A DNA stretch of 64,000 nt from Lasiosphaeris hirsuta (GCA_030549175.1 JAUKUA010000005.1:4774001-4838000), one strand, 5' to 3'; shown: positions 33,968 through 48,566, numbered from the stretch's first letter. Translations and numbers: made by a program. The notes: a model not told the origin generated them from the sequence alone.

Positions 33968-35495
33968 GTGCCAAAATACTCGGACCTGGCTAGATGAAGA
34001 GCAGCCTCCAAGTGCCTGGCCCAACCCCTGTTCCAACTGGGCTTCCATCCGTGGCTGGAAAGAGAGAAAGATCTTCTGCCAGTGCCTCGTACATACCTTA
34101 CATACGAGGGCTTCTAACCCGCATGGCGCGTCGTGAAATGCAATGCTCGTCCAGGGAAAAAAGCCACGCAGATCACAGCTATTAAACGCCCGCCGCGGCC
34201 TGATGTAAGTGGCCGTTTTGGTCCGCTTCCCGGCAGGCAAGGCGGACGACACAAAAAAAAAGAAAAAGAAAAGTCTGCCGAAAACGCGGCGTCCGTGGCT
34301 CACGTTGCCTGCCACGAGCACACCGTCCAAGAGGGCAGGGGGTTGATATACCAGGGGTGGCCTGATACTCGGGCCCCGCGCCCTGCATGGGGGTGGTCGA
34401 GCGACGAAGAGAAAAATACACAAAACAAAAAAAAAAAATTTCACGCTGCAAGATTCCGAATGCCGGCAGGGTGTGTCGAGCCCGACAAGGCAATCCGGAC
34501 AATCCGGATAATTTAATGTTGTGAAAAATTTCAGGAGGGCCGCGTTTGCCCGCGGCGTTCCGTCAGCCTGAAAGTTGGGTTTGAGGCCGGCAAGGCCAGA
34601 GAGAGGGGGGGGGGGCTGCGCGCATGGATAGATCCGTCCGTGGCGAAGACACGAGAGGCTGCCCCACGGCTACTACCACTTGACTAATACTCGCGCACGC
34701 AGGCGCCATTAGTGATCACCTCCCTAGGTAGCCGAGCGAGAGCGAAATATGCGCTGAATACGGCCGGGATACCTTCTAGGACAAATCCGCAAAGGCTGTG
34801 TGCAGGGTGTCAAGGGGAGTGCTCGCATCATGCCGGCGCAGCTCAGCTGTTAGGGACTTGCTACCACACCCTCGGGCTGCAACGAGATGCACAACAGCCG
34901 CTCCTGACTCTCGGCTCCCTTGGCAAAAAGACCGGTGAATATGCCCTCAGCAAGAAAAAGACTGGAGGACGGCACTCCGCGGCACTCGACGGCACCGGCC
35001 AGACCACGGCCGAAACAAACATCCCACCCACCCACCCACCAACAAAGCCCGCCCGACGCCCCGTGGGGTTTGAGTTGTTATGAGACAGGCGGGTCAGCCT
35101 CCACTTCACCTAACGTGCGCACACCTGCCCGAGGCTCTCTCTCTCTCTCTCCCCCATCTCCTACAACTGCGCCTGCGTCGTGCAGCACCGGGAAGCGACG
35201 GAGACGACAAATCAGGGAGCGAGGACGGAGGTCGGAGGAAGGATGCCCAATAGCCTCCACCACGCCCGCTCGCGTCGGAGGAAGAAACTGGAAACGCGAG
35301 TGCAAATAAAACACAATCCACCCGCGCGGCCAATCTAGCGAAGCCATTCCCATTTTGCCTTCTGACGTGCTGCAGCCAGACGAATCCGCCGCTGCAGCCA
35401 CCAACCGACAGGGTAGGTAGGTGTGTAGTGTAGGCTCCTTGCCTCGAGGCTCCTTGGCTCCCCAGCCATGGGCTCGCTGGCAAGGCCAGGGCATG

Positions 35496-35497
35496 GG

Positions 35498-35534
<37 letters not shown>

Positions 35535-35544
35535 AGGCAGGCAG
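35496..35544. repeat. GGCA tetranucleotide repeat
   Basis: About twelve GGCA units, one changed to GGAA. Confidence 0.9.
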
Positions 35545-36048
35545 AGACAAAGAAGTTCAGGGCCGCCCGGGGTCGCGGAGAGATGCCATCGTATAAACCA
35601 GCCCAAGGAGGAAAATTCCAACCACGCCGACCAATTTCCCCCCTGCCCGCCAGCGACTCACACACACACACACACAGAGACAGACTGTTCTCAATCCGGT
35701 CCAGCCTGCCTGGGGGTTGGCTGCAAAACCAGATGCAGTGCAGTTGCACTTGCAGTGTGCAGTTGCAGTGTGCAGCGCAAACCCTTCTCTTGCATCGCAG
35801 TGCCACAGCCGTCCCTGTCTCAAGCTTGGTAGGTCTCGAACCAGCGAATCTCTATGGCTACGCAATCTGTCAGCGCAAGCTGGGGGGGGGGCTAAAGACG
35901 TCGTCGTATTGATTGCGCACACCACACACACAAAAAAAAAACGACAATCTCCTTGTTTGCATGTGAGAAAACTAACCCCCCCCCCCCCCAACCGGAGCGC
36001 AATGCGAGAGATATTGCCTCCCCTCCCACTCATCTTCCCTTTCCCTCA

Positions 36049-36080
36049 GGCACTGGCACTGGCACTGGCACTGGCAGGCA
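36049..36080. repeat. GGCACT hexanucleotide repeat
   Basis: Four GGCACT units, then GGCAGGCA. Confidence 0.85.
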
Positions 36081-38034
36081 GGGAGGGGGGAGAAAGCCCC
36101 ACGAAGGGACCTGGCGGCGGCCGAGCATAAGCGAGACGCAGTCGGAGATGGGGGCCATCGTGGGTTGGCAGGCACTTCACGGACACTATGGCAAAGCAAT
36201 ACAGCAAATCTTGGGAAAGCTGCCCGCCGCCGCTGCGCGTCAAGCTGTCAAGGGAAGGTGGGAGTCCGTTGGCGATATTATGGTGGAGGGTCCTGCCCTG
36301 GGGGGTTGGGGTGTGTGCTGTCGGATCCGCGCCCGGGGCCGGCTCCCGATCGCGATAAGGGACACTGTTTTGGTTCCCCCCCGTCGCATCTCGCCTGTCA
36401 CTGCCAGCTGGTTGCGGATTGCGGATTGCGAAACGCTGGAACTCCAAGATGGCGAGGATCCCGGTTCCATTGCGATGGCTACTGCAAGTCGCGAACGGAC
36501 CCCTCGACAGAAATTTGCTGTCGAGAAATCTGCGCCCTGGTGTATTGATGGTAGCGATTCCGTTAGTCTCACTTGGACGTCCTCCTGTTGTCTGTAGTGC
36601 CCGTGCTAGTAATATGTAGCCTGTCAACCTGTCTTGGTGTTTGCTGGTTGGTACACATCTCCAAGTGTATTGTCAGTTGCTTGGTACTGTTGATGCTAAG
36701 CTGTGGCCAGCCTATGCATAGCCTGTCCCCCGACGCCCCGCTGCCCGCTGCAACGACACCGCCAGTCTTGGATCCCGTTTTCCGTCGCCCCCCCTCCCCC
36801 CCCCCCCGCCTTTGGAAACATTGGGCAGGCCCCACCACGACCACGACGCAGTGACTCGGAATATCAGACCACGCAAAACCAGTCCTCGAGAGGTTACCAT
36901 GCCATGCCTTGGGAATGCCTCCGTCCACCTCGCTAGCGCCTTTGGTTACTGTGTAGATAAGGCAGAATAAAGAGTGTGTGTGAGCCTGAGTGCTGCTCCG
37001 TCGGCTGCGGTCATGGGGTGTGTGGTCTTGCAATTCTGTGGCCTGCGCGCGCACTCTCTGGCAGCACGGATGCGGGTGCATCCAAACTGCCTCAGGCGAT
37101 TATCGCTGAAGAAGGAGGGGCATAAAGGAGGCACGAGAAAGGGCATGAGGAGGAGGGGGGGGAGGGGCCGATGGAGGGGCAGCGGATATCGGCCCTGGCC
37201 CCTCCTCCGGACGAGGTGGTCTCGGTGAAAGGCCAATGCAGTACACTCCATGGCGGCTGCCCAGTCATGCCAGTCTCGACTTGGGCCCTGGCCTTGCTCC
37301 TCATCTGCTCCTCATCTGCAACTAACCCTTCTCGCCGCCAGCGACACGCGTGTACCCCATGCAGGTCGTGGCCATGTCCGAGGCGATCGACGCCTCCTGG
37401 GACGCTGGCTCTCGACCTGGCGAGAGGTGCGCTCGTCGGGAACCTCATCTCCCCTGAGGCGCGGTACTGCCTCGCGCTTTATTTCCAGGTGCACTGCAAC
37501 AGGTCCATGAGCCTTAGCGATAATTTTTGCCGTGCTAGCTAGCCCTTTGCATCTCGTATCGCAAATCTCGAGCAGTTGTTTTGTTGAACAAATCGCCACC
37601 AATGACGAGGGTTGGCTGCCGAAATAGACAACATGCGTCCGGAACGATAGGTAACTTTTAGGACCCCGGGCCATACCAGTGGCGTCTGCGCCTGCATTGA
37701 CAGGCAGGCTCGTACCCACACCCTGCCTGGATACAAGACACATGGATACAGTAGTCGCTCGCACAGTCAACAGACGGTGCCTCTACAGGTGGACTGATGC
37801 AAGAACCCCTCCGCAATGGTGTCTTCACCGTGAGGAGCATGTCATGGCCATGAGTGGGTACTCTCATTGGCATCACCAGCTGGTCGACCCCGGAATCCAA
37901 GGGACCCGGGCTTGCCTGACTCGCCAGTCGTGAGGACGGTATTGCGCCGGCGGCAGTGCGGCCCACTAGACTGCTTGACGGGCAACCCTGTGTATCAACG
38001 CACGTTGACTCTTCTTCTGTGAAGTACTTACGGT

Positions 38035-38063
38035 CCTGCTGAGCAAGTACTCTGCTCAGCAGG
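38035..38063. other. Perfect 11-bp hairpin
   Basis: CCTGCTGAGCA and its exact complement TGCTCAGCAGG enclose a 7-base loop, AGTACTC. No gene lies within several kilobases. The structure could fold as RNA from either strand. Confidence 0.8.
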
Positions 38064-41000
38064 GGCGACACTATTTGTCTGAGGCGATCCGGTGCTGCGC
38101 TGCAGCTTAAGGGGAAGAGGGTGTCCTGCCATGGTGGCCGCCGGTGGAGCCTCGTTCTTGGCTGTGAAGAAGCCTGGGGCGTGCGACGACACCCTGATAG
38201 ACAACTCGCAAGTTGGTAGGGCATCCTCTCAAGCCCCCCATGTGACAACGATTAGGCCACCACGCCGCCGAGAAGCACCAAGACCCTGATTCCCCCAGGA
38301 ACCTTAGAGCATGAATGCACGAAGGGTTGCCCCAGACTCCAACCTTCCAGTAACAGGGGCAGCAGGCACCCCCTCCTTTCTCAGGCATGAGATAAGAGAT
38401 GGGATCATAGATGCCCAACAGCTGCGAGAAGACAAGAAAGATATCTGCGTCTCAGCAAGCCGCTGTGCAACACATCCCCGCAGCAGCCCCTTTGCGGGGC
38501 GAAGGCGCTCCTTTGCACGACCTCCCCCCCCCCCCTCCCTCGGTGCTATGCCAGCCAACAACGGTGACACGGGTGGCCTAGACCCTATGCGGTTGAGGCC
38601 AGACTCTACGGCCAAGGCAACCTCCCCATAGAGTGTTGGCCACCAACCTGAGTGCTACGGACCGCACATCCTGTGTCTCCTGCCGCGATATCCCAAGACT
38701 GTGATGAACCGCCCGACGCGTCAGCGACTGCCCTCACTGGAGGACCAGACCACACCTGCTCTGCAAGGCTAACGTGTTGAAGTGGTCCTGCTTTTCATAC
38801 ACCCAAGGCTCAACCATAGGGGGTGTTTGCATGGGGGTGTTGTGCCTTCGCGGCCCGACTCTACCCGCAAAGCAATCCTCAAAGGTGTAGTAGGATTGCA
38901 AGTCCGGGTCAGCTAGAGAGGATTCAGTCTCATGACAACTGTAAAGGCGGGAAACGCGAGCTTCGATGAGACCCCGTCCAACTCAACACGGCACACCTAC
39001 TCTGCCATGATAGAGGTTAGGTTCTAGGCCCTTGGGCGGTCTCGCAGGATCGTACTTGATTCGAGGCGACGTGCCGTAGCCGCTTGGTATCCCCTCGGGT
39101 GCCTGGGTTGCTTTGTGCTGGTGTTGCAAGCGTCGTGCGTGGAGAGATGGAGGCGGAGACATCTGCGACCAGCCGAGCACATGCCGAGATAGCTACGAGA
39201 GTCCCGTTATCTCTCAAGAGTAAGTTATTCTCGGCGCCCCCAACAGTCGCACTCGCGATGTTGTGATACCGCCTCGCCAGCGACAACGGATCAGCGGTTC
39301 CGACGTGACACCGTAGTAACCGTGGGTATGAGAACCGGGATGCCCGAAGCCCTCCCGAGCAGCACACTGAGTACACAAGGGAGTGGGATCCAGTCTCTCG
39401 ACGGCGAGATACTCAGTCATTGATCTGAACTTGGGAGGGACGGCGGGTAAACTCGTTCGGATCGACGTGGTCATTGAAACAATTCGGCCCCGTGGACGCA
39501 GTGCACGGGAGTAACAATCCGCAGCGGTTCCGATTGCAGATGGGGGAATGTTGTCTCGATTTCCAGGTGCGTCGCCGGAACGGTCATGTCGGACTACATC
39601 TGACGGGCCGTGACGGCATGACTTGCAAGGCCGATCCGGACCCGGCAGCGTGGAGAAGCTGCATGCAGAGCCGCCAGCTCGCTCCAGCTCGGCCAGGGTC
39701 TGGTCCTTGGCCCCGATTCGGTCTCGATGCAGTGCGGCGGACACACCAGGCCCAGAGGGGGCTAGAAGGGGCAAAACCTCTTCGCCAATTGCTGTTTGAT
39801 CGCTGCGCACAATGTGATGAGACCTGGTATAATTGGCACACCGCCATTTAGACAGTCTATTTCCCACCTGAGCTTGGCTGCTTCAATCTCATTGTTGGTG
39901 TGTTCCAAGAAGCGTAAGCGGGCAAAAACCTGGAACCAAGCGATTCGCAATGCGGTACCGACCATGGTGCGATCAACTCTCCAGGCATTGTTCTTGTCAG
40001 TGTCAGCGGGGGCGCCGGGCTCTGTCCGGATCGAGCAACGACTCGGAGCCATGGCCTTCAGGTTTGCGGCCTTGAACTTTGTAGGCGAGAAGAAAAAGTC
40101 GCAATCAGGCCCCGGGAAGGTGAGGCGCCCGCGCTCGAAGCGACGCTAGCTCTTCGCAGGATGTGCGCTCGTCCTCTTGCTCTGGCGAAAACGTGGGGTG
40201 AGAAACAACGGTGAACCTTGGAAAGAGGCCGAGGATTTTAGGAATTTTTTTTTTCTGGCGTCGCTGCGCCCCCATAATGAGCTTTCAGAGAATTCCGTTG
40301 GTTGACGGAAAAAGGTGAGCAAGGTGAGTAGATGCGCTATGCCGCTTCGCGACTGGTGCATTCCTCGTCGTCCCCAACCAATGTCAGCGCAGCGCTGTTT
40401 TGGGAGCAGATCACCTGCCCAGGAGCAGCTGCGAGCGAACGGCACGGAATGTCTGAGAGCCTCCCAGCCAGCCAGTCCAGGATCGCACAGGCCGTTGCCC
40501 CATGCCCAGCCTAGTCAGGTGCTGCAAGCCACGTTCTCGAGGGCAATTCAGCGACGTGATTTGCCTGATGGAAAGACATCAAAACTCTTGTGCGAAGGTA
40601 AAAAAAAACAGTAAAAGACAGTGCGCAGACAAGTCGGGGTTATCCCTACATAGCTCGGAGCGCGCGAGAGATACGGATAGCAATATTTTTTACTTGAGCT
40701 CATGACAAGCGCCAACGCACGCCTAGAAACAATTGGGAAGTCCTCGCAGCTTCACCTTGCGGGCTCATGCTGGCGATCGAGATTCGCGCGGGAGATTGCG
40801 AGAGCAAAGGCTCGGCATCTTCCACCTTGAGAGCTCCATCGCGATCCCCAAGCTTCCATCCCACCATTTGTGTGGCCTGCTGGGGTGGGGTCAGTCCCAG
40901 TCCGTCATCGACCCATGCTCGACCCATGCTCAACCCATGGCTTGACCGGGTTAGATATGGTCAGTGCTTTGGCGCGCCCTCGGAGGTTTTGAGGTGAGCG

Positions 41001-44000
41001 CGGGATGACAGACACCCCACAGAGTCTGGTAGCAATGAAAGCAAGGAATCTCTCGTCAGACGGGTTTATTACCGTCTCAAGCGGTCCCTTAGAGCCTCGT
41101 AATTTCTTCTCGTACTGTGCAGCTTGGTCGCATCCCTTTGCGAACAGGAAGGGGAGAGTGGGGGAGGGAAGCTCGAGGGAAGGAAAAGTTCGGTGTTCCC
41201 TGCGAGGAATGAATTGAGCCTCGCCCACCCACCTAGGCAGAAGGCAGGGCAGGGACCGAAGGCTGGGAATAGTTTCATGTTGGACCTTGACACGGCATCA
41301 GCTTTCTCTTAGCCCGTTGAGTGGGAGCATCTCACGAGGTACAGTGCGTTAACCCCGCCCCTTTGCGTCGAGCGTACCACAGATACGGCGGGTCGAGCTG
41401 CGTTGACGCGATGCGCTGACGAGGGAGCCACAGAGCAACTTCCGCGGTGCGCTCGCTGAGTTGAGATCCCTCGGAAGTCGCGGTCCCGGGCTGAAAGAGA
41501 ACCACGAGAGCGTTGCGGCGGGGTTTGCGGGGGCACGAGACCTGCTGGCATGTCACAGAGGACGCCCTTTCGACTGGCAGACCGCTAAATTTACACAATT
41601 TTGCAACGCCTGGTTTGCGACTCGGAAGGATAGAAGGGCGTTCAAACTGAGTGGATCACGTTTCGATGTTGGGCCTGGAAGACCGATTGCTGAAACGCAG
41701 TTCTACGTCATTGACTTGGGGCCAGAGCAGAGCGCGAGCCTGCCGCTAAACCCAATTTGGGCAGAGCAGGCGTTTTGTGGTCCGTCGCCGCCCCCGCACC
41801 CGGGACTTGGAATTCTCGGCTCGCACCATCAGCGCATCCTCATGGCGGTTTTCGCAACTCCTCGCGAGACCGAGTCCGTACACGACGCAGCATAAGCATG
41901 CGCGGGATCGCGACCGGGGGCGTTGGTCATGAAACCACCAAACCAAGGCTATTCCGGCCACGAGACCTCGACTCGCATGGAGATGCGGGGAGCATGGACT
42001 GCCTTGGGCTGGGGAAGCTGCGAGGTGCGAAGCTGGGAAGCTGGGGAAAATACGGATTAGCTCGTTGTCGACTCGAGCCTCCCGCTGATCCCGAACCTTG
42101 TTTCACCACCTGCAATGCCTGGATAGAAGCCAACAAAAAGAAAACAGGCGCGAGGCAACAAGGTAGTGCGGAAAGGACCTCTTTGCCTTCTACCCAGCCA
42201 GTCGGGACAGCTGGGATGAAAGGTGTCGTCCACCGAGAACCCCGTTTCTCCACACATGCTCCCATTTTGCGGGGAAAGACAACAAAGACAGATTTCTTGA
42301 CCGTGCCGCTCTCCCGAAGGCGATTCACGCTCTGGTTGGAGTCATCCAGCCCTCCCGTCTCCCTTGATGCCTTGTTCCGTCTGGTTGTCTGCATTGCAGC
42401 AGACATGTGGGGATTCGGCGGTGCACGGCTCTGATAGACAACCAAGGCAGACGACGGGAATACGGATATGAGTGTGGACATGAGATGGAGTCTTTTGTCG
42501 GCTTTGTTGTTTGTTGTTGCTACTTCGGAATACCGTCATGGTGGGTGCCGATGGACGGAAAGCCCCCCCCCCCCCCTCCTCCCCCCCACCTAGCCGACCT
42601 CCCCATTCTATTCCCTTCAATTTAGCTGCCGCTTGGTGGCACCTCCGCCACCTCACAGCTATCTCGCAGCATACCCCAGCCCATCTCACCTCTTCCCCGC
42701 CGGAAACTCTCACCAATAATTTATAGCTTCTCCCGCAGTGGATCCTGGGGGGCATACCAATGTTGCCAGTTGTCACGTCTCCCAAGATGGGCGAATGCTA
42801 CCATACTCGATACTAGTAGGGTCAGTCCGAGAGGTGATTGGCCTCTTCTCGTCTGTCAAGAGATTGGATGCATGCTGCGTACGGTTCAGCACCAAAACTT
42901 GGAACTCCCTGCCTTCCGTAGCCAGACCTGGTAGGGACACAGCGGGGAGCCGGAGCATAATCGGCAGCCCTTTCGCCTGAACAACCCTGCTCACCGGCTG
43001 CTCGTGTTATCAGCGTGCACTCAGTAGGCTACGCTAACATCCAGAGCTGCCTCGAGCACGCAACAATGCTCGCAGTAGTTTGCCATGTGTTAGGGCAGCA
43101 CAGCGGCGAACCAGCCTGTGCTCTATCATGCGCCTCGACGGAGTCCTACTCATACCGAGCGCCTCTCGTCGACAATGGGGTTGATCTCGCACCGCTTGAC
43201 CTGACCCGGAGAACGAGAGGAGAAGAGGGGAAGGCTCCTTCACCGCGGCGACTGAATACGCGGCCAACAAGCCCCGCCTCAGTGACCGCTTCAAAGCAAG
43301 GCGTAATGGCATGCAGGATGGGGAGCAGTTTTTTTCCTTTCCTTTTTTTTTTCTTCTTCTTCTTGCCGCCACTTTACCTCTCACTTCCAAGTTTGCCGTG
43401 CCTCGAGGTTGCGGTTGCGGTTACGGCCAGTGCGGCCTACGTGGTGGGCGGGTGGGGGAACAGGGGGGGCAGCGGGCGGGGGGCATGCGCCGGCATCGCA
43501 TCGTGCCATCGTCCAGATGTCCATACGGATATCGAGCCCAAATTCCCACGGCGGCACACCAAAATCCCATTCTTGCCCGCTGGGAAGGATAGCTATCTCG
43601 CATGCCCTTCCAACATCTCTGATCCCCCCCTCCACTCCAGGAAAAAAAAAGAAAAGATAAGAAAGACCCTTCAAGATAGAGGGCGTCCATTTGCCGATCG
43701 CGGGGCGACCCTGCTTCTCGCGAAAGACCCTGATCTCCAGGACCGGTAAGGGAGTTGTGAGAAAAAATGTCATTGTTCTCCGGTGTCGTGATAAGGGGGA
43801 ATCAACAAAGGCTCGGCCATCCAAACACGGCCGGCGTCGTCAGAGGAGAGAACAGCTGTTTTAAAACAGGCCGTGTCGAGTCCGTTCGTATGCGCAAAAC
43901 GGTGGGGGGCGTGGGTGTAGAGCGGGCGAGAGCCTCCGGCGCCAGTGTCAGTGTCCATCAGCTCATCTGCGCTTTGTCGCTTTTGTCTGGTCGCCGTGTG

Positions 44001-44238
44001 TCGTGTCCCACTCTCGACATCTGCCCATAATGAAGTGCTTATCCCGTCCAGAGGTCCTGAGAGGTGGTGCAAATGACAGAACGTCTAATTGATACTGTGT
44101 ATGCCAATGCATGGAGCGCTGCAGGCTCGCTGCGCTGCTCCCTCCTGTCCTCTCCTGTCGCGCGCTTGCACCGTCACATCTGACAATCCGTCGAGGTGCG
44201 CGCCGTAATATGAGCCGCGCAAGGACAGCCGTCCCCCC

Positions 44239-44274
44239 CTACGGCCCCCCTACGGCCCCCTACGGCCCTCTACG
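44239..44274. repeat. Short TACGGCCCCC tandem repeat
   Basis: Four imperfect copies of a 9-10 base unit. Confidence 0.8.
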
Positions 44275-44482
44275 GATACGCTTACTGGTCGGTGCTGGTT
44301 CCGACGAGCCCACTTCCGACAGGTCCGCATCCACGACCAGGGGGCTGGCATATAAAAAAAATATGCCTACCTATATTGAACCCGGCCAACAACTCATCAT
44401 ACCATTATCATCAAATGAGGTTGCAGTGCGCCGTTCAATATTCTGACCTTCCTATGGGATGCCTTGGCTGGCAACAGCCGTG

Positions 44483-44508
44483 ATGCCAAAATGCCAAAAT
44501 GCCAAAAT
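44483..44508. repeat. ATGCCAAA tandem repeat
   Basis: Three copies of ATGCCAAA followed by ATGC. Confidence 0.85.
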
Positions 44509-45304
44509 GCGGCAGGCACTGCAATGTGCGGTGTTGACATTCTAAAGGACGTCAAAACAAGAACATCACCATCTACTACTAGTGTTCAGAGATCCGAGGA
44601 TGGTGGAGCTTGGAATGATGATTGTGTCCCGGTAATGCAAAAGCAAACATGGCATTTTGCTTTCTCGAGATGCCGTTTGGGCCGTGCCGCTCAGATTTTT
44701 TTCTCAAACTTCATGGCTCTGGATGAAGTCGTATCGCATGGCATGCGCGGCATGCAGAGCATGAAGCGATTAGATGAACATGAAGCCGTTCGCAGACTGT
44801 TGTCGGCGTCGATCGCTTGTTTTGGCAGGCCAGGCAGGCGAGGGGGGCTTGGTGCGAAGGAGGGGCAGAACACGCACTGTGCCGTGTGCTCGCCGCCGAA
44901 TTGACACTGTCGGGCCAAATGCGCCGCCAATAACCCAAGCGGTGGAACGCCGTTGACAGAGAGGCACGAGTTCTACCACGTGTGGTGGTTGGGCCATGGC
45001 CCCATACACGGACAAGAAGACTTGTTACAGCCACGGGCTGCGATTGGCCAATGGCAGAGATAAGAAACATCCAACCACTGCCGACCAAGCCCGAGGACAG
45101 GGCAAGCTGGAGGGGCAAAGACAAAAAGAGGCGGCACCTTGGCGGCAGGCAATCTCTCTCGGTTGGGGCATGGTGTGGCAAGGATGGGGGTGAGAAAAAA
45201 TGACGAAAACAAAGCCGAGCTCACCAACGCGGCTTGCTCCGGCTATCGGCTGCTCAGCCTGACTCTTTTACTCCTTCTCTCCCTCAAATACAAGCGACAA
45301 CAGC

Positions 45305-45326
45305 AAAAAAAAAAAAAAAAAAAAAA
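45305..45326. repeat. Poly-A tract, 22 bases
   Basis: Uninterrupted A-run in the gene desert. Another of 20 A is at 48547-48566. Confidence 0.9.
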
Positions 45327-48300
45327 GGGTTTCGCTCCCGCCGTGTCGCTGGTGTTTTGGGATCCGCGATATTGTCCAGACATGGTCCTGATATAGCCCG
45401 ATAAGAGCTATAGTGTCGCGCAGCGTATTGCTGCGCATGCCCATATCCGTCACAATGCAGGTCAAACTCAACATCAGATCATGTTAACCAGAAGCGGCCA
45501 ATTTGCAAAAGTCCTGGATCTTGTTTGGTGCACAGACGGCTGGGCGTGGGGTGTGGTGGTTGCAGGGGCAGTCCCAAGGCCAAGACGTGAGGAACATCCG
45601 TGGAATCCGAAGCACGAAGCACGACTTCGGCATGAAGCGCGGGTAGCTTAGGAATCTCCGACTGAAGTAGTATGCTACAGCAAGATTCAGATTGAACATG
45701 ATAGGGAACTGCCGTTCTGTCATTCGCTGTCCAATCTGGCCGCCTGCCTTGGGGGCATGGCGAGACCGACGAGATACTGGCGAGGGTTGCTAGTGATTGA
45801 GCCGGATTCTTCCTGCGCCATAGGAACCCCGAAAGGCCCCGAGAGTGTGCAGCCATTGCATCCCGACCCGCGAAAGGAGCGATGGGACCATTCTGACACA
45901 GTCTGACGGTGTCATCATGAAGAAAAGTCAGTTGCCATCTCGGCGGTCAAGCTAGGTCGGGATCGAGGTACTGTAAAGCTCGGGAAGTGGCGTGCAGTCA
46001 GTCGTACAGGTAGCACCTATTGCCGAGCACGTCTTTTCTGGCCGCAGGGACTCGGAGCCCATCTCGGCATTCAGGTCAGTGGGTTGCATACTGGTTCTCC
46101 CTGAGTCGTGGGCACCTTATCACAGCAGTCTGGGGTTACAACATCTTGACGATCCTTCAAGTCTGTTGGACTGATGGAGCCTCAAAAAAGCAACCAACGA
46201 GATATCACGTTGTCTGCCCCGTGGGGTTGAAAAGGCAAGACGGTATGTCTGCCGCTTCCGGGTCTGTGCTTGTCGATCCCGCCCGCACGCCGTTCCAAGA
46301 TCCGGACGACGTAAAAGACGAACCAACATCGAAAAACAAACGAGGGGAAAATATGGGGGAGGAGCGAGAATGCTAATTCGTAAAAGTGAGGCAAGCAAGG
46401 TTATTTCTGCAGGGAAAATGCAAAATGCTTTGGGCCAGTTGTCGACACTTGAATCGTCGCCCTGTCGGAAGATGCAGACGCAGGGTTCTGCCGCTCCTGG
46501 TTGCTGAGGGAGCCCCGGGCGGGTTGGCGCTCAGGGGTACGGATAGCATTAAACCGAAAATAGTAGCCAAGAGTCGCAATCCGGAGGCGTCTTGAGACAA
46601 TATGGACGCCATGAACTTTGAATAGCTTCAATACCGGCAGCTGGTGCATGAGACACGGGCATTTATTGATGCCATCCTTCGACACCCTTACGCGACAGCA
46701 TGACCGAATGACAGGTCCGCAACCGGCGCTACACCCCAGCCTCTGGGCTGCCACTTGGTGACACCAGTCGTGGACGGCGAGAATGGGAGCGCGACACTGA
46801 TTGTGTATCATCTATGCGAAGCCGAGCGTGGGCTGAGGCAACCTTCAGGTTGGCGATTTTCTCGTCGCACCGGGTTGTGGCTGCCTTATCGCAGAGTCTC
46901 CCAGCGGGAGAAGAGAAGCAGAGTCGCATCGCGGAAGGCCCCGGGCTGGGTTTGCTCTCAGGATAGTATGTTGGATGTCAGATCACGTCGGATGTCGTAC
47001 TGTAGGCTGTGGGCTGTAGGGTTCACCCAATCCGCGAGCCTGCACTGCAGGCGCCGACGAGGCATCCTCTCCTCCCACGGGGAAGCTCAAACGCTGCGTC
47101 CTGCCTGCGTAATGTACAGCCCCGAAAAGAGGCAATGGGCTCGCCGCTCGGCACTGGCAGAAATGCTGGTTAGCTATCGATTAATCCGAGATCTGCGACG
47201 GCCCCCGTCCAATCCTGTCCGTTCTCGGAGCTGCTTATCAGTGACCAAGATGCATTCGTGTTGGGTAACGAGCGCTGGCTGGGCTGGGTACAGTCGCCGT
47301 TAGCTAGGGCATATTGCAAAAGATGCACCAAATGTCACATCTGCAGGGCCGAGTTCAGGACGCAGGACTCGGTGTGTGCAAGGCAAGCCGGCTACAGCCC
47401 TCAGCGTCGGAAGTTCTCGCAAGAACCTCAGTCGGCGCTGTGGCAGGATGGGCAGGATGGGAAACCCATTGAGGCCTTTCCCGAGCCGTGCGTGCTCTTC
47501 CTCCCTGCGCTCCCCTTGCCGTCAGACCACAAACGGCAGGTCATGAGCTTGCCCGACCTCGGTGCGTATAATAGCATGGTGGAATCGTCCCGAGAATTTC
47601 TAGTCCGTTGGGGACCCGCGCAGATTGTCGAGCAACCAGGGACGCAGGAACAGAGGCCTGGTGTAGGAGTATGGAGGAAGGATGACGCGAAGAGGTTGAA
47701 ACATCATGCGATGGACGGATGCTTCTAGCGGGGTCGTTTGAGAACAGTTGGGTAATCCGTGATCCGCAATCGGCAGGCGCTGATGGCCGAGGGTTAGGGC
47801 CCTTGTTCTGGAGGCTTGCATTCCAACGCCGGGGGCTGATGGCTCGAGGGTCGAGAGAGCCCGGCCAAAATTGTCTCGTCGACGGCGAGACGGCGTCCAA
47901 AACACAGTGCGATGGCCAGCGCTGTGTTCTTCGGCCTTCTGGAGGCTCCACCACACCGTGCGATAGCTACATTTTTTTCCTCATTCTATGTGGCGTGCGC
48001 AATGGCTTGCCTCTAACGCTAACACGGGCCAGGGGGCAGGTTAGCCTCATGCAAGACAAAGAGGCTAGCAGCAGGGGTGGAGACGACAATGAGCCAGGGA
48101 TGGCAATAGCCACCTGGGCACCAGCAAATCAGCGGGCAGGAGCGCTGGAGATAACAAGACGCGGTGAGAAGAAGCGCGGAGATTTGTTAACCTGCGTGCC
48201 TGCCTGCCTTGTGCGCGCAGCATGGCCGAATAGGCTTGGACGGCCGCATGGGTCCAGGAGGGGCTAGGATGTGTTCATATCAGCCCTGCACGTCGTAGTG

Positions 48301-48546
48301 TGTTGCGTCTGCTCGGCCGCTGCAAACTTGTCTGTTTCTGGAAATGGCGACGACGTCGGCGAGATCTTGGAGCCAAGCTGCCAAGGCCAAGGGAAGGAGG
48401 GGATGCCCTCACTTCCATGGATGCCTGAGCTGTGATGTCGACGTCGAAAGAGGATAGTGTCGACACAGTGCTGCAGCCGACGCCAAGACAAATCACACTC
48501 CCAGACTCCCTACACTACATTTCCAAGAGAGGGGTGCACAGGCACC

Positions 48547-48566
48547 AAAAAAAAAAAAAAAAAAAA
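48547..48566. repeat. Poly-A tract, 20 bases
   Basis: Uninterrupted A-run in the gene desert. Confidence 0.9.

Noticed and set aside
35496..35544. Repeat array considered as CRISPR
   Set aside because: A simple tetranucleotide microsatellite without spacers, in a eukaryotic sequence.
35820..35845. tRNA B-box-like word GGTTCGAGAC on the minus strand
   Set aside because: The T-stem does not pair and no acceptor stem or A box is found at the right distance.
43015..43749. Plus-strand frame of 244 codons in the gene desert
   Set aside because: Includes a poly-Phe run from a pyrimidine tract and poly-Lys from an A-run; no domain and no codon bias.
44375..44395. GGGTTCAAT on the minus strand as a tRNA T-loop
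   Set aside because: No 5-bp T-stem and no cloverleaf could be formed.
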